NCBI GenBank assembly: GCA_019137255.1 | Contig: WPDH01000028.1 | Coordinates: 62,001-126,000 of the forward strand | Source: Corinectria fuckeliana | Lineage: Eukaryota; Ascomycota; Sordariomycetes; Hypocreales; Nectriaceae | Reading direction: 5' to 3' | DNA length: 64,000 nt | Shown here: piece after piece, positions 1 to 12,560 of the stretch | Position numbering within the stretch: the stretch's first letter is position 1 | Layout of the letters: every line of letters starts with the position of its first letter | Position numbers and translations under genes: made by a program | The notes under the pieces: model-generated | What the model was told of the DNA's origin: nothing | Databases searched by the model: none | The model's input: the letters and a program-made list of their open reading frames with translations, nothing else

Positions 1-576
1 GTACCGGTACATGTGCTTGGCTGTCTTATTGCCCCTTCAGGGCCAGGCAGTACAGTGTGTCTTGCGTACCGTCGTCATCATTTAGCTTGCCTGAGTCGGC
101 TCGAGGCGCGACAAGTCTCGGGTATTCCCCCGCGATCTGGAGTCGGCGCGTGATGCGCTCGCACTGTATCCCCCACCCATTCCCTCAAGTACCGGTACCC
201 ACGCCGTTATCGACGTGCGACTGGGCTTGCGCTCGTGCTCCAACAAAGGCAACCCAAATCACAACTCGATCCATCCCTCACCGACCCAGCCCCGACTTCG
301 CTGCCCAGGTCATCTTCTCAGCCTCCTTTTTTTCTTTACTTTTCTTTCCTTTCTTCTTCACGTCGTTCTTGACACGTCTCTCTTCCTGTCTGACATCTCG
401 TCTCCCGAAACATCGTCCCAGAGCGCTGCCTCCCTGGCTCGACCTCGAGAAAGAAAAGCGGGGTTGCGCAGTGCGCCCATACACCCAACGTTGTGTTGGC
501 ATTTGGCCTAATAGTTTCCCACCTCTCGGGCGCGTTCAGCTTAGATCTCACCAACACACACGGAAAGCACACATCC
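1..576. other. Upstream region of the first gene
   Basis: No supported coding sequence. Positions about 327-362 form a pyrimidine (CT) tract typical of promoters of expressed genes in filamentous ascomycetes, followed by what is probably the 5' leader of the gene starting at 577. The in-frame upstream codon at 493 is TTG, not ATG, so it was not used as a start. Confidence 0.5.
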
Positions 577-1848
577 ATGAACGACCAAACAGGCCAGAGC
601 TGGCAAGGGAGCAGGGTGTCGCGAGCCGGTACGCGATCAAGCCCGGGACTGCCCCAACAAAGGCGCTTCGATGGTTTGTCTTCGCCCTCCGCCCATCGTC
701 GGACCCTCCCACTAACAGACCCAGAATCATGGGTCGAGGTTTCTTCGCAGCCGTCCTCGTCTTCCCTATCGAGCATCGGCGATGAAATCGTCACTACCGG
801 GCTGCGCGTCGGCAGCCCTTATACCCGTCGACGACGCTTACAACCGCCCGCCAGATCGCTCCCGCAGCAACCGACAGTCATCCACGCCTCCACCTCCGCG
901 GCTGAGGCAAGCAGCCAGGAGGAATACGAGGAAAGCGAGAGTGAGAGTGAGGAAGATCGGCTTCTGACGAGTTCGACGGAAAACGTTCATCCGTCAGAGG
1001 AGGAGATGGATGTGGACTCGGACGCCGATTCAGACGGCGATAACGTCACCGCGCTAGGCCAAGTGTCTGACCAACCCGTCTTTCGACCACAGCCAAATGC
1101 CTTCTCACACCCTTCATCAAACCAAGCTCAAAGGAGAAACTCTACCGCCTCGACTATGCCGCCTCCTCCTCACCCCCACAGTGGCTTTACACGGCCGTCA
1201 TTCTCTCATCGATCCCAGATGCGGACCAACAACGCCGGTCACAACTTCATGTCCCCCGCCATTCGCGAGGAGAACGATGCTGCCCTCCGAGCCTCGCTGA
1301 CCACGCTCCTCTCTTGTGCCGCCGCTGCCCGGGGTTTGCCCAAGTCCAAGGAGGAAGCGGAGGCCCAGCGGACTTCAAACCTAGGTGTGGGTCCCAGCGC
1401 GCAGCCTATGGGGTTGCGACTGGTTCCGGAGTCGGAGTTGGATGCGGAGCCTTCGCGGGCCCAACGCGGGCCTGCGACGCCGTCTCCGCCCCGGAAACGG
1501 GGCTCCCCCACCAGGTCCGCTTCTACCGAGAAGACCAAGCACGGCGTCGCGACTAGCTCGGTACCGCGGGCTACCAAGAAGAAGAAGACTGCTCAGTCGG
1601 AGGAGACTCTCATCTCTCCTACTCTCCTCACCTGGGTTGTCAGTGCCGGTGTTGTTGTCCTCGTGTCCGTTGTGGGGTTTGGAGCTGGATATGTCATCGG
1701 CCGGGAGGTTGGAAGGCAAGAGGCGCTGGCAGTCAGCGTTGGTAGCGTCAACGACACCACGTCGTGCGGTGGCGAGGTCATAAGGTCTTCGAGCAGCGGG
1801 TTGCGGAGACTCCGATGGGGAGTCGTGGGCAAGAGCATCGTCGCTTAG
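577..1848 (+). CDS. Single-pass membrane protein of unknown function
   Basis: A 423-residue protein in one exon, starting at the first in-frame ATG (577). The N-terminal two thirds is low-complexity: Ser/Pro/Arg-rich, with an acidic Glu/Ser stretch and a second Asp-rich stretch around residues 110-155, so probably disordered. Near residues 345-370 lies a single hydrophobic segment rich in Val and Gly, preceded by a Lys-rich basic patch (KKKK), then a short charged tail. The basic patch before the segment suggests an N-in, C-out single span near the C-terminus. I recognise no catalytic domain or family. The CT-rich promoter and intact long frame support a real gene. Function is unknown. Confidence 0.75.
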   Translation: MNDQTGQSWQGSRVSRAGTRSSPGLPQQRRFDGLSSPSAHRRTLPLTDPESWVEVSSQPSSSSLSSIGDEIVTTGLRVGSPYTRRRRLQPPARSLPQQPTVIHASTSAAEASSQEEYEESESESEEDRLLTSSTENVHPSEEEMDVDSDADSDGDNVTALGQVSDQPVFRPQPNAFSHPSSNQAQRRNSTASTMPPPPHPHSGFTRPSFSHRSQMRTNNAGHNFMSPAIREENDAALRASLTTLLSCAAAARGLPKSKEEAEAQRTSNLGVGPSAQPMGLRLVPESELDAEPSRAQRGPATPSPPRKRGSPTRSASTEKTKHGVATSSVPRATKKKKTAQSEETLISPTLLTWVVSAGVVVLVSVVGFGAGYVIGREVGRQEALAVSVGSVNDTTSCGGEVIRSSSSGLRRLRWGVVGKSIVA

Positions 1849-4431
1849 ACATGGCAGTCTTAGGCTGTCTTCCAGTCTCGGTTATGAAGGAGCGGGCGGG
1901 ACTCTGTTCCAAGAGCGAGCTTTCAGGGGATGAGGCGTTTAGGACTAGTGAGTGCTACATTCTTACGAGATATGTAGGCTACAGTCCAGCCGATGTAAGG
2001 TTGGCAGTTTTTTTTCTGTTGGGTTGCTAGCATGGACAACACGACGGTGCTTTTCCGTCGACCGTGTGCTGTTTAAATTGGTTGACATATATTGGGTTGC
2101 TTGGGTGGTTTCGGTCGGCATAATCGGTTCATCATTTGGATCAAGTTAGTAGATACTTAAATCAAGGGCGTCAATGTTTCTCTGTTACGAGGAAGATCAT
2201 GGCGGTTCTGACAGGCTTCCTTGGCAGAGTTACGATTATGCTTATAGTTCGTTGCTTATATGCGTCTGTAGTACACTAGTTCAATGAGTGTTTCGAGGCC
2301 CCCATCGAGACGAAGGAGGCGCTTGTAGATAAGTGGTGATGAGACCTAAAGGAGATTATGCAGTGTAGGCGCCTGGGCGAGCTGCCGAAGCTGGGTTGGC
2401 CATGGATGTAAGGTGGAACCAAGGTAACTCGTAAGTTAATGACTTCGTAGACCTTTCTTGGGGACTGTCCGTCAACTCACGAACCCTCCGGGCCGAGGCA
2501 GAGGGAAAATATGGCTCCTGGTTAGGTTGCGAAATTTACCTGCGAGAGACTTCAAGGGATAATGCGAACACGGCTGACCAACCATTCAATCCTGGACGAC
2601 TTGTCAAGCCAGAAACAAACCTATCGCGAGCACACATTTGCTCCTCCTGGCGGGGCCTCTGGTTCTCCGGAGCGGCTCCTCGCCCGGCCATCTGCTCCGT
2701 TGGGTAGGGGTTAGATGGAAGCGCGGGTCGCCGGGCGCCGGGGGACGAACTTTGGGGTTTCAGGGTCCGTCCTGATCCCGAATACGGCGCCTTCTCTCGC
2801 CGCGTCGCCAGCAGTGTCAGGCCACCAGCGGGGCGGAGGCACGGGCGGAGGAGGCACGGTAGTCGATGATCGGAGCGATCCGGGATGGGATGGGAGGGAT
2901 GGGATGGGACGGGCATGTGTGAACTTGTGGGGTGGAAAGGCATGATGTTCTAAGGCAGTTACTTTGCAGAGTTTCTTGGTTGACAACTACTGATATTGTG
3001 CTTGGCAAGAGGTAAGTATGCAATGGTAGCATCAGTAGTATTGTCATATTGTAGTCTTCTTTAATACGAGCCTCTACTTTGTTCCTATCTATAACTTCCA
3101 ATTCAGATAGAGTAGGGAGCGGTCCCGGGGATGTAAGCTACTTGGCAATAACGAGCATCTTGGGGAATGTCAAGAGCAGCATGTGATGACATTGGCATGA
3201 GACGATGATGCTCGTCCAAATTTCTTTTTGAGAAAAAGAAAACTGCAATTGACCAATTGGCACGACTCGATTCAAAATGGTCTTATTCATCGGGTTCATC
3301 AGGGACTGGGACTGGGAAGACATATCGACGACGAGGGGAATAGCTGATTGTGGTGGTCGCTGTTACTAGTGGCGGGCGGTGACGACGGCATTGGGAGAAA
3401 TCTAGGTCGAGTTCTTATTCGGATCGGGGACCAAATTCCCAGAAAAATGCCCAATGCCGCCGAGACGGGGCAAAACAAGAACCCAATCACCAATGCTGCT
3501 GACAACTCATCAGCCCATGGCTCTACCGAAGCAGTTGTCGATGTGCCATTGACGGCATTGCCCGCCGGCTGCTCTAAACGTCTCGGACGATGCTAGTCGT
3601 CGCATCATGAGAGAGGGAGAAGAAAAAAAAGAGGCTCTGTTTGGCGGACGCGTAGATCATTGGTGAGGAGCGAACTCCCACATTGTGGTGGGGGATCTCG
3701 GTGGTTTGAACGATATACGAATACGACAGACCAATGACAGCGCGCACGACCAGCTTTAGTACAGTAGATTGTCTGCAGGCCTGTGCACCCATTGCCGTCG
3801 TCCGCCAGGCACAGCTGCGTACCACAGGGTACTTGCAAGGGCACCACCACGCACGGCAGAGCACGGGAGCTGCCCTGCCTATTTCGTACACCGCCTGTGC
3901 GCAGCGGCAGCGCTGGCGGGACTTCTCTGCTACCAACTGAATAGCCCGATGGCCCTCCCTTATGGTACCTTTTACCGGGTACTTGGTAGGTCCCTCAGTA
4001 GGTAGGTAGGTACCTACTAAGGCAGTTTAGTGGTAGCCTTTGTGGGCCTAGATAGTACGGACTAGCTTCCCGCATACTGACGGGTTGGGCCCAACAGCCC
4101 CCCCTGCCCTGTTCTTTCCATCCTGTCCCTTGGCTTGGCTCCTGCCCCTGGTCCCCTTTGGCGGCAAGAAAAAGTCGGGGCCATTCAATTACATATCAGT
4201 TAATCTCCTTCGCTGTCCATCTCTTCTCCTCCGTCTTGTCTTGCTCCTCCTAAGATACTTGAATTGCAGGAACCTCTTCTGCTCTTCATCACCGTCTCCT
4301 CCCTCCCTACCCGGGCCTCTGTTCCCCTTCCTTCTATTGTGCCTCTGTTATTTCCTGGGAATTTGCAGGCCAGGCCGTCGCCAAACAACCGCCACCAACA
4401 AAAACACCCACCCACCCGCCACCTTTTCGCG
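1849..4431. other. Intergenic region with CYP51 promoter
   Basis: About 2.6 kb without a supported gene. It holds a degenerate GGGAT repeat (about 2881-2912), a GGTA/ACCT-type simple repeat (about 3999-4018), and from about 4198 to 4345 a strongly pyrimidine-rich stretch that is probably the promoter and 5' leader of the CYP51 gene. Open frames here lack family similarity that I can recognise and have non-coding composition. I could not point to a convincing sterol-regulatory element by eye. Confidence 0.5.
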
Positions 4432-6192
<1,761 letters not shown>

Positions 6193-6820
6193 ATTAGACG
6201 ACGATGACGAGGGAAGGAAAGAAGACTTGTATATATGCAGCAATGCGGCGTGCGTGCTGAGGAGTTGGAGAGCATAATGATTTGGCTGATATAAAAGCTT
6301 TTGCTGTACAGTGCTGGTGAAGGGCCCCGGCAGTATTACTATACGTACATCTCTTAATATGAAAACCGTTAAGCTAGAAAGGAAGTGGTTTAGACTCTGA
6401 CACGGTGATGTAACATGCTGAGTGTCGATAATCATTGTGCAAGCATGATAGCTGTGGGGGCCGGCATGGGGATGCCGAGACCACAACCCCACACCTGCTT
6501 TTGGGTGGTGGGATCACGGCGTCATGCCCCCAACTATTGTTTAGGCATGGGCGGCCAGACAGTATTTACATCTCCAAAATCATATGGACGTCTCCCAGGT
6601 CATTTTGTACTGTGGTAGGAATAATTATCGCACTAATTCTGCTTCCTGGTGAGATTGTTCAACACCCCTAGCCCAACAACCGAAGACATGCTAATGCGAC
6701 AATAGTCTAACAAGCCATTCCCAACTACTCACCCAAAATTGTAAATAAGGGGATTTTGCTAGCTTGGACATCCGCGCATCCAATGTCCGACTGAGTAGAG
6801 CAACTCCATAGAAGCACAAC
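6193..6820. other. Intergenic region
   Basis: Holds the 3' end of the CYP51 transcript and the promoter of the DUF3074 gene. No further gene or structured RNA seen. Confidence 0.5.
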
Positions 6821-7768
6821 ATGGGCGAAGAGTACGGTCATCTGGTTCGTCTCTGGGGCATCCGGCCTTCCCAACTCCCGCCGGCCGGAGCCACGGGCGA
6901 CGACCTTAAGCCTCTTCTCACGTCGATTCTCAAGGAAGCCCTGCCGTTCATCAGCGTTGCCCCAGCGCGGTCCTCCGGCACTCCCTCGCTCTGGAAGCCC
7001 AAGTCGACCAAGACGTTTCCCCACTCCGCCGTAGCGGTCCGGGTTTACGAGGGCACCGTGCCCGCCGAGAAGCTCCGCGCCGTCGTCGCGGAACACCACC
7101 CGGCGGGGGTCGACGCCAAGCACGTATCGCCCGAGACGTGGGCACTCCGCCAGAGCGTGCACGAGGACGCCGCAGCGGCAGGGACGGCGTCCTGGGCCGA
7201 GTTCGTGCGGTGCTTCAAGGAGCGCCACGCCGAGGCGGAGGTGGCCTTCACGCCGAGCATCGTCAGCACTGCAGTGCGGCAGCAGTGGGACTGCACGGGC
7301 GTCGAGGTGGAGCTCGAGGCCGGCGGCGGCGCGGCGTGGGTGGACTGGACGCTGCGGCGCGAGGAGTCGGTGCACCAGCTGCCGGCGCCGCTGCGCAAGC
7401 GCGTGTTCCCCGTGGTGCAGGCGACGGCGGCGGCGCGCGGGCGGCGGGAGTTCGCCGTGGTGCAGATTGCGGTGCAGGCCGAGGACGGCGCGGGCGAGGC
7501 TGGACACGAGGGCGTGGTGAGGGCGGCGTACACGAGCGTCGAGACGGTGCGGGAGACGGCGGACGGCAAGCTCGAGTGGACCATGGGGACGGCGTCCAAC
7601 GCGGGCGGCGTCGTGCCGGCGTGGGTGCAGCGGATGGCGGTGCCGGGGCAGATTGCCAAGGACGTGGATATGTTTCTGCACTGGATCTCGACGGAGAGGG
7701 AGAGGAGGGAGAGCGAGGTGTTGGGAGGGCGCGGTGAAGGGGGAGCAAAAGAACTGCCGACGTCGTGA
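6821..7768 (+). CDS. DUF3074 (START-like) domain protein
   Basis: A 315-residue intronless protein starting at ATG 6821. It matches the fungal DUF3074 family, which adopts a START-like lipid-binding fold: an N-terminal region, a lysine-rich WKPKSTKTFPHS segment, then the conserved core WDCTGVEVEL, WVDWTLRREESVHQLP and KRVFPVVQ at about residues 150-200, and a C-terminal helix around VAKDVDMFLHW. No signal peptide or membrane span is visible, so probably cytosolic. The coding part is very GC-rich from about 7050 onward. Biochemical role is not known for the family; binding of a hydrophobic ligand is inference from the fold. Confidence 0.85.
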   Translation: MGEEYGHLVRLWGIRPSQLPPAGATGDDLKPLLTSILKEALPFISVAPARSSGTPSLWKPKSTKTFPHSAVAVRVYEGTVPAEKLRAVVAEHHPAGVDAKHVSPETWALRQSVHEDAAAAGTASWAEFVRCFKERHAEAEVAFTPSIVSTAVRQQWDCTGVEVELEAGGGAAWVDWTLRREESVHQLPAPLRKRVFPVVQATAAARGRREFAVVQIAVQAEDGAGEAGHEGVVRAAYTSVETVRETADGKLEWTMGTASNAGGVVPAWVQRMAVPGQIAKDVDMFLHWISTERERRESEVLGGRGEGGAKELPTS

Positions 7769-8320
7769 AGAGGTAGGTAGGTGTGTTGATTAGTCTCTAG
7801 AGAGTTGAGGTTTGGGGTTGGTATGAATGAGTGACGCAGATAACCTGCCCTATCAATCCTGCACCGACTTCTACCTTTGTTTCCGTGTAAGACGTCTTCC
7901 TGTCATGATGGCAAAAGTACTAACTTAAGTGTGATGATGATGTTTGGTATAAGTGCCCAAGTACCTACCTACCTTAAGCATGATTCTTAGTACTGGCGTT
8001 GTGGACTTGTAGTTGTAAACTTCCAGTTGCGGTGGAAGTCGCTCCTTCCTCGACCCGGCTTGGCCCTTTCTTTCCCATGACTGACTCCCAAGGCATCCAC
8101 CCAAAACACCAAGGAAGTTCATAGAAGTTTCGAGGTTTCCCTTCAACACATCTTGGAACCTTTGATCCTAACCGGCTTCTATTTTCCCATCATCTCGAGC
8201 TCGACACAAACGGCGACTGGCTGGCTAGCTGGCGTCTTCACTTCTATCCTTCTATAGTCTCACACGAGAGCGCTTCTTTCCTATTACTCGACCTAAAGCC
8301 TACCTTTGCAGTCCACCTCG
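7769..8320. other. Intergenic region
   Basis: Spacer between two plus-strand genes, including GGTA/ACCT-type simple repeats near 7772-7782 and 7962-7974 and a CT-rich leader before 8321. Nothing else seen. Confidence 0.5.
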
Positions 8321-9332
8321 ATGGCCACAATGCAAAAGCGCCGCCGTTCGGTCCCCACGGGGGCTACTCCTAGCCAGGACTTGACCCCATCCAACGGCAA
8401 CGCCCAGACGCTCACCACAACCTCCTCAACAAGCCCGCTCGTCGCGCCCACACAGCCCTCCCGGCTCCTCGCCCAGGCCGACGCCCTCACCAAGATGACC
8501 TTCGAGCTCAATCTCCGCGCCGTCAGCGGCCATGCCGAGCGGCTCGAGCGGGAGGTCCGCGCCCTCGTCTCGCACACGGAACACGACAAGGAGTTCCGGC
8601 GCGACAACGAGATGCGCTTGGTCGAGATGATGCGTGAGATTGAAGCCGTGAAGGCGCATATGGCTCGCCACGAGAGCGGGCAGGAAGACGTGAAGGGGGG
8701 GCTCGAGAGCCAGCAACGGGAGACGATGGAGTTTATGGACGGGTTCAGGAAGGAAATATTGGATCTGAGGGGTGACATTGACGGCTTGTCCAGCCAACTC
8801 GACCGGTTTCAAGCCTTGGGAGAGGTAGACAAGGACCCTCCAGTTCGGCCTACTGCTTTTCGCTGCATGGAGACGAGATCCATGCGCCGGGCGAACAAAC
8901 GTACTGGGACCCAGCCGCGAGGCCAACAAGGTGAAAGAACACAGTTGATGGAAACTAGGGCCTGCCTTGGCTGACTTTTGACCAGGTTCAGACGTGGCGA
9001 ACATCAAGTCTCGCATCCAAGAAGCAATAAACTCCACGCGCCGCTGGAACCGGGACCGCAAAGTCACCACCCTCCCAGACTCCCATTTCGCCGCCAACTA
9101 TCTCAAGAAGCAGTCCCAGCGCGACCCGGACATGGCAGTCCTCCTACAGCGCTCACTCCAAAAACGCGTTCGCCTCCGGAGCGGTCCGGGGAAGGATAGG
9201 CCGCGGCCCCGGAATCTCGAGGAGCTTTGCCGTGCTGTCGCGTGGCAAGATGTCATCGACATGGTCAAGGACGTCTTAGTAGTAAATGAACAAACATCGG
9301 CGAGGCTACTTAGAAAAGGCATGCGGCCGTGA
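8321..9332 (+). CDS. Coiled-coil protein of unknown function
   Basis: Two exons, 8321-8930 and 8986-9332, give 318 residues. The 55-bp intron has a clear CTGAC branch point about 12 nt before its AG; the donor GTGAAA is weak, but the join keeps the frame. Start is the first ATG (8321); a second lies at 8330. The N-terminus is Ser/Thr-rich. Residues about 55-165 have a long heptad-like, Glu/Arg-rich stretch, predicted coiled coil. The C-terminal part is basic with aromatic residues (NSTRRWNRDRK, SHFAANYLKKQSQRDP) and looks folded. No family recognised. Possibly a lineage-specific structural or nuclear protein; this is a guess. Confidence 0.7.
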
Positions 9333-9687
9333 GGTGGCACTGAGATGATTTAGCTGCCCCGTGCTGTGCTGTGAAGTCTTGGCGTATATAAAGGAGAGAG
9401 CCAAGATTGCAACGAAACATATAAATCACATGCGAAGGGAGTGAGTAGCGCTCAAATAATCGCCCAGAGGAGAGCGACCTATTGTCAGCAAATAGCCCTG
9501 CCGGGCAGTATCATACATGTACGACGTGGTATTTGGAGTCCAAGCAAGCGAACCAACCTTCTGTTTCCCTGTCCTGTTTAGTCCCGTCCCGTCCTGTCCT
9601 GGTGAATAACCTCAAAACGCCCGTTTTCTCTCCAGCGAGCAATATCCCGTAAGCACGCCCCTCCCCGCGCGCTCTCTGTTTTCGCAC
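9333..9687. other. Convergent 3' intergenic region
   Basis: Between the coiled-coil gene (plus) and TAF7 (minus). It should contain both 3' untranslated regions and polyadenylation sites. No other feature seen. Confidence 0.5.
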
Positions 9688-11123
9688 CTAGTCATCGATT
9701 TCGATGCCAATGGATGACTTCTTGAGATCAATCTCCGACTTGAGCTGCTTGATCTGCGCCTCGAGCCGGATCCGCAGGATCCTGTTCTGGTTGCGCTCCA
9801 GCTCGCCCTGCTTGCTGCTCAGCTGCTTCTGCAGGTCGGCGATGATGTCCTTGACGCCCTGCTCCTCGTCGCGCTGGGCACGCGCGTCGTCGTCGAGCTC
9901 GTCTTCGTCGTCGTCGTCATCGTCGTCGTCGTCGTCGGACACCTCCTCGGACTCGTCGGCCTCGATGCTATCGTGCACGGCGGGCGTGTTGACCTGGGTG
10001 CCCGTCATGGGCGTCGCCATGCCCATGTCGGTGGCGGGCGTCTCTGCCAGCAGTTCCTCCTCAAAGGCGGCCTCGAGCTCGGCCTCGAGGTCGGCCTCGT
10101 CCAGCCCGTTGTCGTCGCCGAAGATGTCCTGGCTCTGGTAGTAGTCGGCGCTGTCGTCCATCTCGCCCTCGGCGTCCTCGTCGGCGCTGTGGTCGTTGCC
10201 AGGCCGCGGTTCCTCCTCCCACGCCCACCGTGTCGAGGTGGCCTTGGCGTCCTCGGCGAGCAGGCGGTCGACTTCGGCCTCCTTGTCCTCGATCTCCTTT
10301 CGGCTGATCGTCTTGGCGAAGCGCCGGTTGACGCAGTCGTGCATGGGCGGGGTGAGGCCGTGCGGCCACTTGAAATGGGAATCCATCATTTCCGGAAGGG
10401 CGACCTGCTTGGCCTCCAGCTCGCTGGCTACTGCCTGAAAGACCAGCAGCATCTGGCAGATGTCGGCCGACTTAAGGAAGGACTTGCGATCCCACGTCTT
10501 CATCGCCTCGGTGATGGTCGGCAGATCAACCATGATGGCCGCATAGCGCTGGCCCTTGACCGTCAACATGGCCCGTCGTGTGTCCTCGTCGAAGAACTTG
10601 AGCTGGATGTCGGCTCCGCCCATGCTTCGCGCAACGCCCACCTTGCCGTTCTCCATACACCAGCGCACGTAGTCGCAGTGCTCCCCTGGAAGCATGCGCA
10701 GGACGAACTGCTCTTCGATCGAGGGGTCCTTCTCCCGGTCGCTAGCCTCTGAGTCGTACCCATCGCCCGGCGGATGCATAGGCGCCCGGCCCTTGGGCTT
10801 CACGACCAGCGTCGGGGTCATTGCGGTCTTTGCCATGGCAGCCCTGGCCATGGCGGATTTGGTCGTCGCGGACTTGGCCAGCACGGACTTGGTGGGCTTG
10901 AGCTTGATCTTGGTCGTCGGGTGCGACGCGGAGAGGGGTTCGTCATCGTCGTCGTCGTGCGGGCGCTTCTTGCTGTCGACGAGCTTCTGCGTGGGTTTGG
11001 TCTGTCTGCCGGCCTTGGTCTTTGCGGGCGGCTTGTCGGCGGGGGTCGTCGGCTGGGACTGGGTGATCTTGAGCTTCACTTTGCGAGAGCCGTCGGTGGG
11101 AGTCGGAGTAGGAGCGCCAGCGA

Positions 11124-11154
<31 letters not shown>

Positions 11155-11265
11155 TGAGGGTGTCGCGTTGACGTCGCTGACAAAGGACGAGGACCGGCTA
11201 ACGTTGATCTTGAGTCGCGGCTTGGGCGGCGCCGTTGGGCCGGCGCCGGGCGCGGGCGACGACAT
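9688..11265 (-). CDS. TAF7: Transcription initiation factor TFIID subunit 7 (TAF7)
   Basis: TAF7 is a subunit of the general transcription factor TFIID and partners TAF1 at RNA polymerase II promoters. Single exon, 525 residues. The TAFII55 N-terminal domain lies at about residues 181-335, recognisable by EEQFVLRMLPGEHCDYVR, LKFFDEDTRRAMLTVKGQRY and MVDLPTITEAMKTWDRKSFLKSADICQMLLV. Before it is a Lys-rich and Ala-rich disordered region with a poly-Ala run encoded by GCC repeats (11122-11153) and a poly-Asp run; after it is a very acidic region with a run of ten or more Asp, then a C-terminal coiled coil (about 465-515). Two trinucleotide repeat tracts make this locus prone to length change. 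A MITE-like element lies about 270 bp upstream of the start. Confidence 0.95.
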
Positions 11266-11532
11266 TGCTGGCGACTTGGGAAGTTCTCTTCAGGGATCGG
11301 GCGAGGCTCGATGGCGAGTGATGCTCTCTGCTTTCTCGCAGGGTTGCTCAGTATAAGTTCGAGCGCACTATATCAATCCGGCGAAGGGTCGTTCAAGATG
11401 CCTTGTGGGAATGCGAGAGGGGATGGTTTTAGAAACTCGGAGGTCAATGTCGAGGGTGGGGTTTTATTATGCGTGTGTTCAGTTGAGAATTGAAGGTGAG
11501 GTGAAGTTGTGATGTTGAGGTGAGGTCAGGCA

Positions 11533-11627
11533 GAGTGTACAGATAACCTGAGGCCCCCCCCCCTGGTCTAACCTGAGGGGTACAGGGACTAGGGGGGCTA
11601 AGCTGAGGTACTCAGCATAGCTCACCT
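11533..11627. repeat. Left terminal inverted repeat of the MITE-like element
   Basis: Pairs with 11976-12070 in opposite orientation, with only small differences such as the length of the C-run. Confidence 0.85.
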
Positions 11628-11975
11628 AAGCACCTCAGCAAAGCTTTCCTGAGTATCTCTATATTGCATAATTACATAAAGTATTACTTTCACGTTACAG
11701 CCGTTACGGCTAATTATAAAAAGAGGTCACCTCCTACCCGAGAGGCTATGGCGCGATTGAAGCTGCGGCGCGATTGAAGCTGTAGTACTGTAGCGCAATT
11801 AGAAAGCTACAGTGTGATTGAGGCTGTACGTAGTAGTGTGATTAGGGCTGTAGCGTAAGAGGTGAATATCACGTGGCTGTATGACTTAGGTATTAGCTTT
11901 ATGTATGACAAGGGCTAAGCTGAGGTACTCAGGAAAGCTCTGCTAAGATACTCAGGTAAGCTCTGCTGAGGTACT

Positions 11976-12070
11976 CAGGTAAGCTATGCTGAGTACCTCA
12001 GCTTAGCCCCCCTAGTCCCTGTACCCCTCAGGTTAGACCAGGGGGGGGGCCTCAGGTTATCTGTACACTC
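11976..12070. repeat. Right terminal inverted repeat of the MITE-like element
   Basis: Reverse complement of the left arm at 11533-11627. Followed inward by 23-bp tandem units. Confidence 0.85.
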
Positions 12071-12560
12071 AACTGAGGCTGAGGCTAACTTAGTAGGCAT
12101 CGACTCTATGAATATCAGGGTTATATTATAGTCTGGAGATGATTTCGATGCAAGCATATTGGTCTGCGCTTGCATTTGTTTATTTGAGCTGAGGTTCACT
12201 GTCACAGGAGAGGATAGGCTGGTACTAGTAGTCTATCACTGACATTACAGGACTACTACGTATGTAGTTCGATATCAAATGCTAGGACAGTATTGCAACG
12301 TGTTGAGATTCATCTGTAAATCGGCTTGCCTATATGAGCCTGATTCTCGCAATGTGTACAATAAATGAAAAGAGACAAGACAAGGCCGCATTGACTGACC
12401 GCTCAATAATGTATGCCGACAACAAACGCCAACCAGCGCCCCAAATAGTTCGTAGGTATAGTTAGTTTCGTTCCTCCTCCTAAGCTTAGACGTAATATGA
12501 GACAACGAAGAAATTGAAGCGCCGTGAGTAAATGTATAAGAGTGATCAAGTCGTCAAGCA
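12071..12560. other. Region between MITE-like element and GT23-like gene
   Basis: AT-richer spacer that should include the 3' untranslated region of the minus-strand gene ending at 12561. No gene seen. Confidence 0.4.

Larger units (their letters stand above)
11533..12070. mobile_element. MITE-like element with long terminal inverted repeats
   Basis: The ends are near-perfect inverted repeats. The left arm (from 11533) begins GAGTGTACAGATAACCTGAGG, a C-run, then TGGTCTAACC; the right arm (to 12070) gives the same when reverse-complemented. Identity is near-complete for about 95 bp (the C-run is 10 versus 9) and weaker to about 130 bp. The right arm contains 23-bp tandem units of the type AAGCTCTGCTGAGGTACTCA (about 11930-12000). 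The middle (11748-11870) has degenerate repeats around GCGATTGAAGCTG. No transposase frame is present, so it is non-autonomous. A TA target duplication just inside GTG...CAC is possible but not certain. Confidence 0.85.

Noticed and set aside
6725..7681. Minus-strand open frame of 318 codons opposite the DUF3074 gene
   Set aside because: Arg/His-rich shadow of a GC-rich coding sequence; the plus-strand frame carries the conserved domain.
11660..11905. AT-richer centre of the MITE-like element as a sign of repeat-induced point mutation
   Set aside because: The arms keep their G/C runs intact and no CpA-to-TpA bias can be judged without a second copy.
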